A stretch of DNA of 64,000 nucleotides from Taklimakanibacter albus. Lineage in GTDB: Bacteria > Pseudomonadota > Alphaproteobacteria > Rhizobiales > Aestuariivirgaceae. Made by a program: the position numbers and the translations under genes. The notes under the pieces were generated by a model. The model ran no database searches and was not told the origin of the DNA. It was given only the letters and a program-made list of their open reading frames with translations. This document shows, piece after piece, positions 52,918 to 62,073 of this stretch (position 1 is its first letter; each line of letters starts with the position of its first letter). The stretch lies in contig NZ_JAENHL010000008.1 in the NCBI RefSeq assembly GCF_016595235.1, forward strand, positions 890,624-954,623, written 5' to 3'.

Positions 52918-53831
52918 TCACTTTCCTCGGGGCGAGGGGCAGCGGCGCGCCTCAGACGATCATTGATCGCCTCGCCCAGCCCTTTGTGGGGAATGGGTGC
53001 CACCGCGATGGCGGCGACGCCGCTGGCGTCGATCTCATGCAGAAGCCGGAAAAGATTGGCCGCCGCTTCGACCAGATCACCCACCGGCGAAAGATTGTAG
53101 GGACTGTCAGAGACCCTTCCGAAAGCGAGATAGGCTTCGCCTTCCCGCGGTGCGGTAGCCTCGAGGCGAATGACCGCTTTCGGTGCATAATGGCTTTCGA
53201 GCTGACCCGGTGCTGAGGGCTTCTTCGCATCGCCGCCCGAGATGAGCGCATGACCCAGCACGCGCTCGATCTCCTCGCGCGCCAACCCGCCGGGGCGGAG
53301 CAGGCTCGGCGATCCGTCGAGGAAACCGACAATGGTCGATTCGAGCCCGATCGCCGACGGGCCCCCGTCGAGGATGACACTGACCTTGTCCCCGAGGCCC
53401 GCTTTCACATGCGCGGCCGTCGTCGGGCTGATGCGGCCTGACGGATTGGCGCTCGGCGCCACCACCGGCCGGCGCACCGCCTTCAACAGATCCTGCGCCA
53501 GAGGATGTTTCGGCACCCGGATGGCCAGGCTCGGAAGACCGGCGGACGCCAGAAGCGAAACCGGACAGCCCTGGCGGCGCGGAACGACCAGGGTCAGCGG
53601 CCCTGGCCAGAACAATTTTGCGAGTTCGCTCGCCTTGGGGCCAAACTCCCCCAGCGCCGCGGCCTCCTCCAGCGACGGCACATGCACGATGAGCGGATTG
53701 AAGGCCGGCCGGCCCTTGGCGGCGAAGACCTGGGCCACCGCCCTGTCCTGCGTCGCATCGGCGCCGAGGCCGTAGACGGTCTCGGTCGGAAAGGCGACCA
53801 GCTTGCCTGCGATCAGGGCCTCGGCGGCCAA
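52914..53831 (-). CDS. tsaC: L-threonylcarbamoyladenylate synthase, Sua5 type
   Basis: 305 residues, making the threonylcarbamoyl-AMP used for t6A in tRNA. The YrdC domain starts with AFPTETVYGLGADA, KGRPAFNPLIVHV and VVAPSANPSGRISPT; the C-terminal Sua5 extension (GQLESHYAPKAVIRL) makes it longer than E. coli TsaC. No ATG or GTG start exists: TTG 53831 or an upstream CTG must be used. Overlaps the FAD oxidase gene. Confidence 0.9.
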   Translation of the reverse strand: MAAEALIAGKLVAFPTETVYGLGADATQDRAVAQVFAAKGRPAFNPLIVHVPSLEEAAALGEFGPKASELAKLFWPGPLTLVVPRRQGCPVSLLASAGLPSLAIRVPKHPLAQDLLKAVRRPVVAPSANPSGRISPTTAAHVKAGLGDKVSVILDGGPSAIGLESTIVGFLDGSPSLLRPGGLAREEIERVLGHALISGGDAKKPSAPGQLESHYAPKAVIRLEATAPREGEAYLAFGRVSDSPYNLSPVGDLVEAAANLFRLLHEIDASGVAAIAVAPIPHKGLGEAINDRLRRAAAPRPEESE

Positions 53832-53901
53832 AGTGACGGATTGGGTCAGAGGAGCTTCCCGGTTGCAATTTGGGGAGGGTCTCTATAGCAGCTTAGACAG
53901 G

Positions 53902-54102
53902 ATGACGTCACTCAAAGGTCGCACCCTTTTCATCGCCGGGGCCTCGCGCGGCAGCGGCCTCACCTGCTCCCCCGATTCCACCGGGCATTTCCTCATCGAC
54001 GAGGACGTGCTTAGCTCCCCTGGCGTGACCGACCTCGATCGTTACAATTATTCCCGCTCGATTGACCTCCAGCCCGATTTATTCGTAAGCCAAGCACCAT
54101 GA
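53902..54102 (+). pseudogene. Internally deleted short-chain dehydrogenase
   Basis: 66 residues from ATG 53902. It begins MTSLKGRTLFIAGASRGSGL, an SDR nucleotide-binding loop, and passes directly to GHFLIDEDVLSSPGVTDLDR and LQPDLFV, which is the far C-terminal end of HSDL2-type SDRs. About 200 internal residues, including the catalytic Ser-Tyr-Lys region, are missing without a frameshift. Its stop overlaps the HDAC-like gene by ATGA. Confidence 0.6.
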
Positions 54103-55073
54103 CGACCCTGCTGCTCCACCATCATTCGAGCCTCTCGCATGAGAACCCGCCAGGGCACCCTGAGCGCGTCGATCGTATCAAGGCCATCAACCAGATCCTC
54201 TCGCATGCGCATTTCAAACCCTTGCGGCGCAAGCAGGCACCCATCGCGCGCGATGAAGACATCATGCGGGCGCATCCTGACGGCTATCTGAACCTGATCC
54301 GCGAGACGGCGCCCCATGAAGGTTTTGCCCAGATCGACATGGACACTTTCATGTCGCCGGGCACGCTCGACGCCGCTTTGCGGGGCGCGGGTGCGGCGGT
54401 CGCCGCCGTTGACGCCGTCTTCTCAGGCGAGGCGGACAACGCCTTCTGCGCCATGCGCCCGCCCGGCCATCATGCCGAGGCACGCCGCGCCATGGGCTTC
54501 TGTCTTTTCAATAATGCCGCGATCGCAGCGCTCTATGCGCGTGCCCGTTATGACGCCGAACGCGTCGCCGTCGTCGATTTCGATGTCCATCACGGCAATG
54601 GCACGCAGGATATCTTCTGGTCGGACGGCGACCTCTTCTATGGATCGACACATCAGATGCCGCTCTATCCCGGCACGGGGGCCACTTCCGAAACCGGTGT
54701 CGGCAACATCTTCAATGCCCCCCTGCATGACGGCGACGGTGGACCGCAATTCCGTTCCGCCATGGCTAATGCGATCCTGCCGGCGCTCGATGCTTTCGGC
54801 CCTGATCTCGTTATCATCTCCGCCGGCTTCGACGCCCATCGCGAGGATCCCTTGGGCGGCCTCAACCTGACCGAGGAGGACTTCGTCTGGGCCACGCTCA
54901 ATCTCATGGAGATCGCCGACAAACATGCCGACGGCCGCGTTGTATCGGTCCTCGAGGGCGGCTATGACATACGCGCGCTGGCCGCTTCGGTCGCCGTGCA
55001 TGTCCAGGCGCTGATCCGGGGCAGCGGCGAGCGGACACTGTTTGACCATGAGGACGATGAAGATGGCGACTGA
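54099..55073 (+). CDS. Histone deacetylase-like amidohydrolase
   Basis: 324 residues of the acetylpolyamine/HDAC fold. Zinc and catalytic residues: [20 protein letters not shown] (His pair), [14 protein letters not shown] (Asp, His), [11 protein letters not shown] (second Asp) and EGGYD. In bacteria such enzymes deacetylate polyamines or proteins; the substrate is not shown. Translationally coupled to xseB. Confidence 0.88.
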   Translation: MTTLLLHHHSSLSHENPPGHPERVDRIKAINQILSHAHFKPLRRKQAPIARDEDIMRAHPDGYLNLIRETAPHEGFAQIDMDTFMSPGTLDAALRGAGAAVAAVDAVFSGEADNAFCAMRPPGHHAEARRAMGFCLFNNAAIAALYARARYDAERVAVVDFDVHHGNGTQDIFWSDGDLFYGSTHQMPLYPGTGATSETGVGNIFNAPLHDGDGGPQFRSAMANAILPALDAFGPDLVIISAGFDAHREDPLGGLNLTEEDFVWATLNLMEIADKHADGRVVSVLEGGYDIRALAASVAVHVQALIRGSGERTLFDHEDDEDGD

Positions 55074-55311
55074 GAAGACCCCGATCGCGGGCATGAATTT
55101 CGAGACGGCGCTGGCCGAGCTTGAGGATATCGTCGAGAAGCTCGAATCCGGCAAAGTCGATCTCGAAGCCTCGATCGCCATTTATGAGCGCGGCGAAGCG
55201 CTCAAGAAGCACTGCGAGAAACTGCTGAAGGATGCCGAGGCGCGCATCGAGAAGATCACGCTCAAGGCGGATGGCACGCCTTCCGGCACGGAACCTCTGG
55301 ACGCGGGGTGA
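55063..55311 (+). CDS. xseB: Exodeoxyribonuclease VII small subunit
   Basis: 82 residues from ATG 55063. [40 protein letters not shown] is the conserved two-helix XseB. It begins 11 bases before the end of the HDAC-like gene. The large subunit XseA is not in the window. Confidence 0.92.
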   Translation: MATEKTPIAGMNFETALAELEDIVEKLESGKVDLEASIAIYERGEALKKHCEKLLKDAEARIEKITLKADGTPSGTEPLDAG

Positions 55312-56045
55312 GCCGCGAGCGGCTCGACGAAGCACTGGTCGCGCGCGGGCTCTATCCGACGCGCTCGCGGGCCCGCGATGCGGTGAAGCGGGGCACCGTC
55401 AAGGTCGACGGCATCACCGCCACCAAACCGGCCCAGCCGATCGCTGCGGAAGCGGTGCTCAGCATCGCCGACGAGGCGCGCACCTATGTGGCGCGCTCGG
55501 CGCTCAAGCTCAAACATGCGCTCGCCCACTTCGAGCTATCGCCTGAGGGTCTCAATTGTCTCGATATCGGCGCCTCGACCGGCGGTTTTACCGAAGTACT
55601 GCTGGAAAGTGGCGCCGCGCATGTCACCGCCATCGATGTCGGCCATGACCAGTTTGCGGCCGGCCTGCGTGCCGAGCCCCGCATCACGCTGTGGGAGGGG
55701 CTGAATGCGCGCGATCTGACCCGGGATCACCTGAGGACGCCTTTGCGCTTCATCGTCTGCGATGTGAGTTTCATTTCGCTCAAGCTCGCCCTGCCGGCCG
55801 CCCTCGATCTCGCCGAAACCGGCGCTCGGCTCATCGCCCTGATCAAGCCGCAATTCGAAGCCGGCCGGGAGGCGCTCGGCAAGGACGGTATCGTCAAAAG
55901 CGAGACGCTGCGTCAGCAGATTTGCGACGATATCGCGTCTTGGCTAAATGGGCGGGGATGGGGTCCAATAGGCCTGACGCCGTCACCCCTCAAGGGCGGC
56001 AGCGGCAATACCGAATATCTCGTCGCGGCGGAGAAGACTGCATGA
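55308..56045 (+). CDS. tlyA: TlyA-type rRNA 2'-O-methyltransferase
   Basis: 245 residues starting GTG 55308, GTGA overlap with xseB. N-terminal S4-like RNA-binding part ([25 protein letters not shown]), then the FtsJ-type SAM site [15 protein letters not shown] and the catalytic K/D set ([18 protein letters not shown]). It methylates ribosomal RNA ribose in known members. In other Hyphomicrobiales a dxs gene often precedes it; none is here. Confidence 0.88.
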   Translation: MSRERLDEALVARGLYPTRSRARDAVKRGTVKVDGITATKPAQPIAAEAVLSIADEARTYVARSALKLKHALAHFELSPEGLNCLDIGASTGGFTEVLLESGAAHVTAIDVGHDQFAAGLRAEPRITLWEGLNARDLTRDHLRTPLRFIVCDVSFISLKLALPAALDLAETGARLIALIKPQFEAGREALGKDGIVKSETLRQQICDDIASWLNGRGWGPIGLTPSPLKGGSGNTEYLVAAEKTA

Positions 56046-57073
56046 CTCCCTTCGATAATCTCGCTTATGCCGGCAAACAGGGCGCCCGCATCGCCTGGTA
56101 TATGGGCCATTATTTCGCCGCGCGCCGCTTCCGCGAAAGCAAGCCGGCGGAAGAACGCAAGTCGAGCGGCAAAGGGCCCGGGCGCAATTACATCTTCGCG
56201 CAAATGGGCGAGCTCTTCGCGCGCGATCTTGCCAATGTGGCCAAGGGCTATTATCCGACGCCGCGCGATCACGACGGAACCTTCCGCGACATCATCGCGG
56301 CGAGCCGCCGTTACTTCGCCGACCTGCCGCAGGCGGCCGACCGCAAGGCGCAAGGCCAAAGTGCTGAAGTCTATTCACCGGAACTCGCCGAGAAGTTCCC
56401 AGCCTACTTCCTGCAGAATTTCCACTTCCAAACCGGGGGCTACCTGACCGAGGAATCGGCCAGGCTCTATGACATGCAGGTCGAGGTGCTGTTCTCAGGC
56501 ACCGCCAACGCCATGCGCCGGCAATGCCTCGCACCCATCGCGCAGTATCTGCGCCACAAGGATCAGCGCCGGATGGCGCTGCTCGACGTCGCCTGCGGCA
56601 CGGGACGTTTCGTCCGCTTTGCCAAAGAGGCGTTTCCGCGCCTCGCCGTGACCGGCAGCGACCTGTCGGAAGCCTATCTCGATGAGGCGCGCAATCATGC
56701 GCGGCCCTTCAAGATCGACTTCAAGCCCGGTCCCGCCGAGGCGCTCCCCTTCGCCGATCAGTCCTTCGACATCGTCACCTCGATTTATCTCTTCCACGAA
56801 GTGCCGCCGGTGATCCGCCGCCAGATCGCCAAGGAATTCGCCCGCGTGCTCAAGCCCGGCGGACTGCTCGTCTTCATGGACTCTCTGCAGACCGGTGACA
56901 CGCCGAAGATCGACGCGATGCTCGAAGCTTTTCCGGCGAATTTCCACGAGCCCTATTATCCCTCGTATTTGCGCGAGGATCTGGGTTCGATCTTCAGCGA
57001 AGCGGGATTCACGGACATAACTGCCGAGCCGGTTTTCCTGTCGAAGCTCGTTACGGCAATGAAAGCTGACTAG
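56042..57073 (+). CDS. Class I SAM-dependent methyltransferase
   Basis: 343 residues, ATGA overlap with tlyA. The SAM motif is LLDVACGTGRFVRF near residue 180, then GSDLSEAYLDEA, PAEALPFADQSFDIVTSIYLFHEVP and LKPGGLLVFMDSL. The N-terminal 150 residues are an unusual extension (YYPTPRDHDGTFRDIIAASRRYF). Substrate unknown; converges with the AraC gene (4-base overlap). Confidence 0.85.
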   Translation: MTPFDNLAYAGKQGARIAWYMGHYFAARRFRESKPAEERKSSGKGPGRNYIFAQMGELFARDLANVAKGYYPTPRDHDGTFRDIIAASRRYFADLPQAADRKAQGQSAEVYSPELAEKFPAYFLQNFHFQTGGYLTEESARLYDMQVEVLFSGTANAMRRQCLAPIAQYLRHKDQRRMALLDVACGTGRFVRFAKEAFPRLAVTGSDLSEAYLDEARNHARPFKIDFKPGPAEALPFADQSFDIVTSIYLFHEVPPVIRRQIAKEFARVLKPGGLLVFMDSLQTGDTPKIDAMLEAFPANFHEPYYPSYLREDLGSIFSEAGFTDITAEPVFLSKLVTAMKAD

Positions 57074-58116
57074 ACTCTCGCGCTCCTCTCGCGCCAGGCC
57101 ATGGGGCTCACTCCCGTCACACGGCGGAATTCGCGGTTGAAGTTGGACTTGGTCTGGAAGCCCGCCTCGAACATCACCGCCGTCACCGCATGATCGGTTT
57201 CCTGGAGCAAACGGCAGGCCTCGCGGATGCGGTGGTCGTTCACATATTGCGAGACATTGAGTCCTGTAAGCCGGTTGATGGCGCCGGAAATGCGCCGGGC
57301 CGGGATACCGGCGCGGCGTGCGAGACGCGACAGATTGAGATTCTCGTCACGGAACAAGGACTGCGTCAGCATGAGGCTGTCGATGCGCGCCAGGACATCA
57401 CGATCCTCGGCACTTGCCGGCGCGGGTGGCGGCTCGGGGGCGACTTTGCCTTCGGCCTCAGGCTGGTTGCGCCCGGCAACCGTGGCGGCGAGCCCGAGGA
57501 GCAGAAGTCCCAGCACATTGGCGCTGCTGACCATGGCCGCGACATTGGCGCCCTTGGTCCATTCGAAGTCGAGCAACACGATGAAATCGAACAGCGCCGA
57601 AGCACAGAGCGCCAGCGCGGCGATTTGGAGGGCGCGGAAGGTCGGCAAGGCGCCCTCGAAACGTGCCTCATCCAGCGCGTCGGGCCCGGTGCGGCCGAGG
57701 CTCAGGACCGCGAAAGCGTATGACACATAGAGGACGATGAGCGCCGCGTCGATCAGCCAGGGAATGGTCAGGATCAATAGGAGGATGACCAAAGGGGGCG
57801 CCAGGTAGGCGAGCGCGCTCAGCCCGCCGCGCGGATGATCGTCATGGATCAGGGTGCGGAAGCTCGCATAGACGAGCGGCGGCAGAAGGCCTGCGGCGAT
57901 CGGCAGGATAAAACGGACTTCCGACAGGCCGTAACCCCAGCGCAGGCCCACCAGCACAGACTGCACGGCGCAGAGCGCGATAAGCGCCAGGAAGGGCCGG
58001 TTGGCCCTGATCTCGTCATTGCGGCGCACCAGGGCGGCGAAGAGCAGCACCAGGAGGAGGGCTACGACAAAAGACACAGGCACGAAGAGCACGAGATACC
58101 CCTGAAAAGCCGGCAC
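57070..58116 (-). CDS. AraC-family regulator with N-terminal membrane domain
   Basis: 348 residues. Six or seven hydrophobic segments occupy residues 8-205, and the AraC DNA-binding domain is at the C-terminus (LSRLARRAGIPARRISGAINRLTGLNVSQYVNDHRIREACRLL, then AGFQTKSNFNREFRRVTGVSP). Membrane-bound AraC proteins of this kind sense an unknown signal. It converges with the methyltransferase. Confidence 0.85.
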   Translation of the reverse strand: MPAFQGYLVLFVPVSFVVALLLVLLFAALVRRNDEIRANRPFLALIALCAVQSVLVGLRWGYGLSEVRFILPIAAGLLPPLVYASFRTLIHDDHPRGGLSALAYLAPPLVILLLILTIPWLIDAALIVLYVSYAFAVLSLGRTGPDALDEARFEGALPTFRALQIAALALCASALFDFIVLLDFEWTKGANVAAMVSSANVLGLLLLGLAATVAGRNQPEAEGKVAPEPPPAPASAEDRDVLARIDSLMLTQSLFRDENLNLSRLARRAGIPARRISGAINRLTGLNVSQYVNDHRIREACRLLQETDHAVTAVMFEAGFQTKSNFNREFRRVTGVSPMAWRERSARV

Positions 58117-58259
58117 AATGGCCCAAATCGCGACCAGCTACGACCTCAAACATGTTCGAGGACACGAAACAAGGCCTTCGGAAACCGAGGTTAAGTTGAC
58201 CGTTCAGGCGTCAGGAGGCAAAAAGGCGTGACATGGGGCAATCACCATCCTGACGCATC
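58117..58259. other. Short intergenic stretch between divergent genes
   Basis: 143 bases separating AraC and HTH-TPR genes; promoters for both are expected but no convincing boxes or palindrome are visible. Confidence 0.4.
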
Positions 58260-59459
58260 ATGGCTGAAGCGCAGACGACGAACGGCAGCGGCCGTCTCAA
58301 CAGCTGGAAGGAAATCGCGGCTTTCTTCGGCCGCGACGAGCGCACGGTCAAACGCTGGGAACATCAGCGCGGCCTGCCGGTGCGCCGTATCCCGGGCGGC
58401 GGACGCAGTCCGGTCTATGCCTATCGGCATGATCTCGAAGCGTGGCTGCGCCACGAAGCGAAAGCGGCGCAGGCAGCGAGTTCGGCTTCACCGCAGACAA
58501 AAGATCTTTATCTGAACGGCGTCTATCTCTGGCAGAAACGGACGCCGGCGAGCCTGCGCAAGGCGGTTGAAATCTTCCAGCATGTCATTGCGCTCGATCC
58601 CAAGGACGCGCGGGCCCATGCCGGGCTCGCGACCGCCTATGACCTTCTCGTCGAGCAGGACGTGCTGCCGCCGGAACAAGGCTTTCCGCTCGCCAAAGCG
58701 GCGGCCGAACGCGCCATCGCACTCGATGCGCGCCTCGCCCAGGCGCAGAGCGTGCTTGCCGACATCGAATTCTTCTGGCTGCGCCAGACCGAGGACGGCT
58801 TGCGGCGCTTCGCGCTCGCCTGCGAGCTCGATCCCCGATCGGCGCAGGCGCTGCACTGGCATGCCGAAGCGCTGCTCTATGCCGGTCGTCCGCACGACGC
58901 CCTGGTCGAGATCGTCAAAGCGCAGGCGCTCGATCCACAGTCACGCTCCATTCTCACGGCCAAAGCGCTCATCCTCTTCCGGGCCGGCCGTGCCGCGGAA
59001 GCCGAAAGCTTGCTCGAGCAGTTGATCGCCAACGAGCCCGACTATCCGCCACCCTATTGGGGCCTCATCTTCATCGCCCTCGCGCGTGACGACAACGAGC
59101 GCTATCTCGCGCTGTCGCAACGCTTGTTCGAGGTGAAGGGCTTCGGCGCCGGAAACGCCATCATTGCCGCCGGACGGAAAGGATTGGCGATAGACGGGCG
59201 CGCCGGCATGGCGGAAGCGATGCTCACCACGGCCGAGCCCCATTACGCCTCAGGCGCCGTCACCGCTTATTACATGGCGCATATCCACGGGCTCAGGAAC
59301 GACTGGCGAAACGCAGCGCGGTTCCTGAAGCAGTCGCTCGCCAAGGGCGAAGATTCAGTGGTCGATTACAGCGTCGATCCGGCCTTCCGGACCGTTCAGG
59401 CTAATCGCGATTTCCAGGATCAGCTGGCAGCGACGGCTTTGCCTGTCTGCAGGGAATAA
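58260..59459 (+). CDS. HTH-type regulator with TPR repeats
   Basis: 399 residues. The first 60 residues look like a small excisionase/MerR-type DNA-binding domain (LNSWKEIAAFFGRDERTVKRWEHQRGLPVRR, then YAYRHDLEAWL). Residues 80-390 are TPR-like helical pairs (KAVEIFQHVIALDPKDARAHAGLATAY). DNA-binding plus TPR suggests a signal-controlled regulator or adenylate-cyclase-like architecture without cyclase. Function is not known. Confidence 0.75.
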   Translation: MAEAQTTNGSGRLNSWKEIAAFFGRDERTVKRWEHQRGLPVRRIPGGGRSPVYAYRHDLEAWLRHEAKAAQAASSASPQTKDLYLNGVYLWQKRTPASLRKAVEIFQHVIALDPKDARAHAGLATAYDLLVEQDVLPPEQGFPLAKAAAERAIALDARLAQAQSVLADIEFFWLRQTEDGLRRFALACELDPRSAQALHWHAEALLYAGRPHDALVEIVKAQALDPQSRSILTAKALILFRAGRAAEAESLLEQLIANEPDYPPPYWGLIFIALARDDNERYLALSQRLFEVKGFGAGNAIIAAGRKGLAIDGRAGMAEAMLTTAEPHYASGAVTAYYMAHIHGLRNDWRNAARFLKQSLAKGEDSVVDYSVDPAFRTVQANRDFQDQLAATALPVCRE

Positions 59460-59476
59460 CAGGGGAACCGCGATAA

Positions 59477-59540
59477 ATCTGCAGCGGAATTGCAGCGGAA
59501 TTTGCAGCGGATTAACAGCGGATCTACAGGGATCTGCAGG
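59477..59540 (+). repeat. Short tandem repeat, about 6 units of 10-12 bases
   Basis: Units derived from ATCTGCAGCGG: ATCTGCAGCGG, AATTGCAGCGG, AATTTGCAGCGG, ATTAACAGCGG, ATCTACAGGG and ATCTGCAGGG follow directly after one another. It lies in the gap between the HTH-TPR gene and the bioY terminator. Confidence 0.75.
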
Positions 59541-59552
59541 GAATATCGAAAT

Positions 59553-59578
59553 GGGGCGCGGAGACGGTTCCGCGCCCC
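59553..59578. terminator. Hairpin terminator between HTH-TPR gene and bioY
   Basis: Perfect 10-bp stem GGGGCGCGGA / TCCGCGCCCC around loop GACGGT, between two convergent genes (stops at 59459 and 59587). It serves both directions; the T-rich tail is short (GCTGTTTC rightward, ATTTCG leftward). Confidence 0.7.
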
Positions 59579-59586
59579 AGGCTGTT

Positions 59587-60159
59587 TCAGCGCTTGGAGA
59601 GGAAGCTCCAGGCGGTCGGGAAAGCCACCGCCGCCAGGCCCGCCTTCAGCATGTCGCCCCACAGGAAGGGATAGAGGCCGAGCTCGAGCACCTTGTCGAA
59701 ACCGGTAAAGGCATAGCCGAGCCAGAGAAGGCCGGGAATATAGAGCACGGCGGCGCCGAGCATCATCACGCCGAACATGCTGAGCACGCGGCGGTCATAG
59801 CCCCGTTCGGCAAACCAGCCGACCACGGCGGCGGCGAGCACGAAGCCGACGAGATAGCCGCCGGTCGGTCCCAGAAGAACCGGCATACCGGCGCGGAACT
59901 CGGCGAAGACCGGCAGGCCGGCCAGACCTTCGATCAGATAGAGCGTCACCGCGGCCGCGCCGAGGCGGAAGCCGAAGGCCGCGCCGACGGCCAGGATGGC
60001 GAAAGTCTGCATCGTCACCGGCACCAGCGGCAGGTGGATGGTGATCTGCGCGCAAATCGCGATGAAGAGGCTACCCAGCACCACGAGGAGCGCCTGCTTC
60101 GTCCATGAACCCGATACCGGCCAGACCCGGCTTGCCAGTGTTGTCGTCGATGTGGTCAT
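59587..60159 (-). CDS. bioY: Biotin ECF transporter S component BioY
   Basis: 190 residues with six membrane segments. LPLVPVTMQTFAILAVGAAFG, VTLYLIEGLAGLPVFAE and GPTGGYLVGFVLAA are typical of BioY. It imports biotin alone or with a BioMN module, which is absent here. No clear BioR box precedes the gene. Confidence 0.93.
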   Translation of the reverse strand: MTTSTTTLASRVWPVSGSWTKQALLVVLGSLFIAICAQITIHLPLVPVTMQTFAILAVGAAFGFRLGAAAVTLYLIEGLAGLPVFAEFRAGMPVLLGPTGGYLVGFVLAAAVVGWFAERGYDRRVLSMFGVMMLGAAVLYIPGLLWLGYAFTGFDKVLELGLYPFLWGDMLKAGLAAVAFPTAWSFLSKR

Positions 60160-60190
60160 CTATGCCCTCGTTTGTTGACTATTTAACCCC

Positions 60191-61153
60191 GTGAACGCGC
60201 TGCAAAATATAGAGCCGGCGCGTTTCGCTCACAACTGGTCTTTCGGCCCGATGGTATCCCTTAGTTTCGACCGCGATTTCAACATAGAATCTGGCCCGGC
60301 CATGGAGCTGTCGCCACTCGTCCGGCGCGTCCTGGCCGACAATCCGGGGCCTTTCACCTTCAAGGGCACGGCAAGCTTCATCGTCGGGCGCGGCGAGGTG
60401 GCGATCATCGATCCGGGCCCGGACAGCGACCAGCATCTGGCGGCGCTGCTTGCCGCCATCCGCGGCGAGACCGTCAGCCACATATTGGTGACGCACAGCC
60501 ATCTCGACCATTCGCCCTTGGCGCGCCGCCTCCAGGCGGCGACCGGCGCGGCGCTGGTCGGCTATGGCGCCGTCACTCGTCCCGAATCATCCGATTCCGG
60601 CCTGCCCCGGCTCGATGCCAGCATCGATGCCGATTTTGACCCCGATATCAGATTGCGGCATGGCGAGGCGGTCACCGGCAAAGGCTGGACCCTCGAGGGT
60701 GTGTTCACGCCAGGGCATATGTCGAACCATATGAGCTATGCGCTGGCCGAGGAAAAAACGCTGTTCTGCGGTGACCATGTCATGGCCTGGGCGACCAGCG
60801 TGATCGCGCCGCCCGACGGCAATATGGGCCAGTATTTCGCCTCGCTGCGGCTGCTGCTGGACCGTGACGATGCCCTCTATCATCCGGCCCACGGGCCGTC
60901 GCGGGCCGAACCGAAATCGCTGGTGCGGGCCTATCTGGTACACCGGAAGATGCGCGAGGACGCCATATTGGCGAGGCTCAAAGCCGGTGACCGGAGCATC
61001 GCCGAGATCGTCAAGGCCAATTATGCCGACATCGATCCCCGCCTCCATGCCGCCGCCGGGCTTTCGACACTCGCCCATATCGAGCATCTGATCGAGCGCG
61101 GGCTGGTCCGCCAGGACCCGCAAGGGCCACTCACACAATATTTCGCAACATAA
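60191..61153 (+). CDS. Metallo-beta-lactamase-fold hydrolase
   Basis: 320 residues from GTG 60191; a downstream ATG at 60251 or 60302 is possible. Metal ligands HSHLDH (THSHLDHSPLARRL), then GHMSNHMSYAL, CGDHVMAW and HPAHGPS. The C-terminal part (AILARLKAGDRSIAEIVK, AGLSTLAHIEHL) is the winged-helix tail of LACTB2-like enzymes, which act on RNA ends or acyl esters. Substrate unknown. Confidence 0.82.
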   Translation: MNALQNIEPARFAHNWSFGPMVSLSFDRDFNIESGPAMELSPLVRRVLADNPGPFTFKGTASFIVGRGEVAIIDPGPDSDQHLAALLAAIRGETVSHILVTHSHLDHSPLARRLQAATGAALVGYGAVTRPESSDSGLPRLDASIDADFDPDIRLRHGEAVTGKGWTLEGVFTPGHMSNHMSYALAEEKTLFCGDHVMAWATSVIAPPDGNMGQYFASLRLLLDRDDALYHPAHGPSRAEPKSLVRAYLVHRKMREDAILARLKAGDRSIAEIVKANYADIDPRLHAAAGLSTLAHIEHLIERGLVRQDPQGPLTQYFAT

Positions 61154-61248
61154 ATTGTATGTCTTTAAAGGTGGACCTCTGAAAACATCTGTGCCAGAAA
61201 CGCGCCGCCGGGGCAACCTCGGCCCTTCTCGCGCAATCAAGGCGAATC

Positions 61249-62073
61249 ATGAGTGAATTCAAAGGCTTAATGGCCGGCAAGCGCGGCCTCATCATGGGTG
61301 TGGCCAATAACCGGTCGATCGGCTGGGGCATCGCCCAGGCCTGCGCGCGTCATGGCGCCGAACTCGCCTTCACCTATCAGGGCGACGCGCTCAAGAAGCG
61401 GGTCGAGCCGCTCGCCGCCGGCATCGGCTCAAAGCTCGTGCTGCCCTGCGACGTGACCGACATGGCTTCCATCGACCAGACTTTCGCCACCATAGGCAAA
61501 GAATGGGGTGAGCTCGATTTCGTCGTCCATGCCATCGCCTTCTCCGACAAGGACGAGCTCACCGGCCGTTATGTCGACACGACGGCCGACAACTTCACCA
61601 AGACGCTGTTCATTTCCTGCTACAGCTTCACCGCCATTGCGCAGCGGGCCGAGAAGCTGATGAGCAAAGGCGGTTCCCTCCTCACCCTCACCTATTACGG
61701 GGCGGAGAAATGGATGCCGCATTACAATGTGATGGGTGTGGCCAAGGCGGCGCTCGAGGCTTCGGTGCGCTACATGGCGGCCGATCTCGGCCCCAAGAAT
61801 ATTCGCGTCAATGCCATCTCCGCCGGCCCGATCAAGACGCTCGCCGCCTCAGGCATCGGCGACTTCCGCTACATCCTCAAATGGAACGAATACAACTCGC
61901 CGCTCCGGCGCACCGTGACCATCGACGAGGTCGGCGATTCGGGTCTCTATCTTCTGTCCGAACTCGGCCGCGGCGTCACCGGCGAGATCATGCATGTCGA
62001 TGCCGGCTACCACATTGTCGGCATGAAGAATCCCGAAGCTCCCGACATCACGGTCGCGCAAAACGGTGATTGA
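61249..62073 (+). CDS. fabI: Enoyl-[acyl-carrier-protein] reductase (NADH) FabI
   Basis: 274 residues. NAD loop IMGVANNRSIGWGIAQACA; catalytic Tyr-x6-Lys in YNVMGVAKAALEA with the preceding YYGAEKWMPH; C-terminal GITGEIMHVDAGYH-like end (GVTGEIMHVDAGYHIVG). It makes the last reduction in fatty acid elongation and is the triclosan target in this family. AAGGCGA lies before ATG 61249. The histidine phosphatase gene overlaps its end by 8 bases. Confidence 0.94.
   Translation: MSEFKGLMAGKRGLIMGVANNRSIGWGIAQACARHGAELAFTYQGDALKKRVEPLAAGIGSKLVLPCDVTDMASIDQTFATIGKEWGELDFVVHAIAFSDKDELTGRYVDTTADNFTKTLFISCYSFTAIAQRAEKLMSKGGSLLTLTYYGAEKWMPHYNVMGVAKAALEASVRYMAADLGPKNIRVNAISAGPIKTLAASGIGDFRYILKWNEYNSPLRRTVTIDEVGDSGLYLLSELGRGVTGEIMHVDAGYHIVGMKNPEAPDITVAQNGD

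Noticed and set aside
60160-60190. BioR box before bioY
   Set aside because: The AT-rich TTGACTATTTAA does not fit the known TTATmkATAA pattern well.
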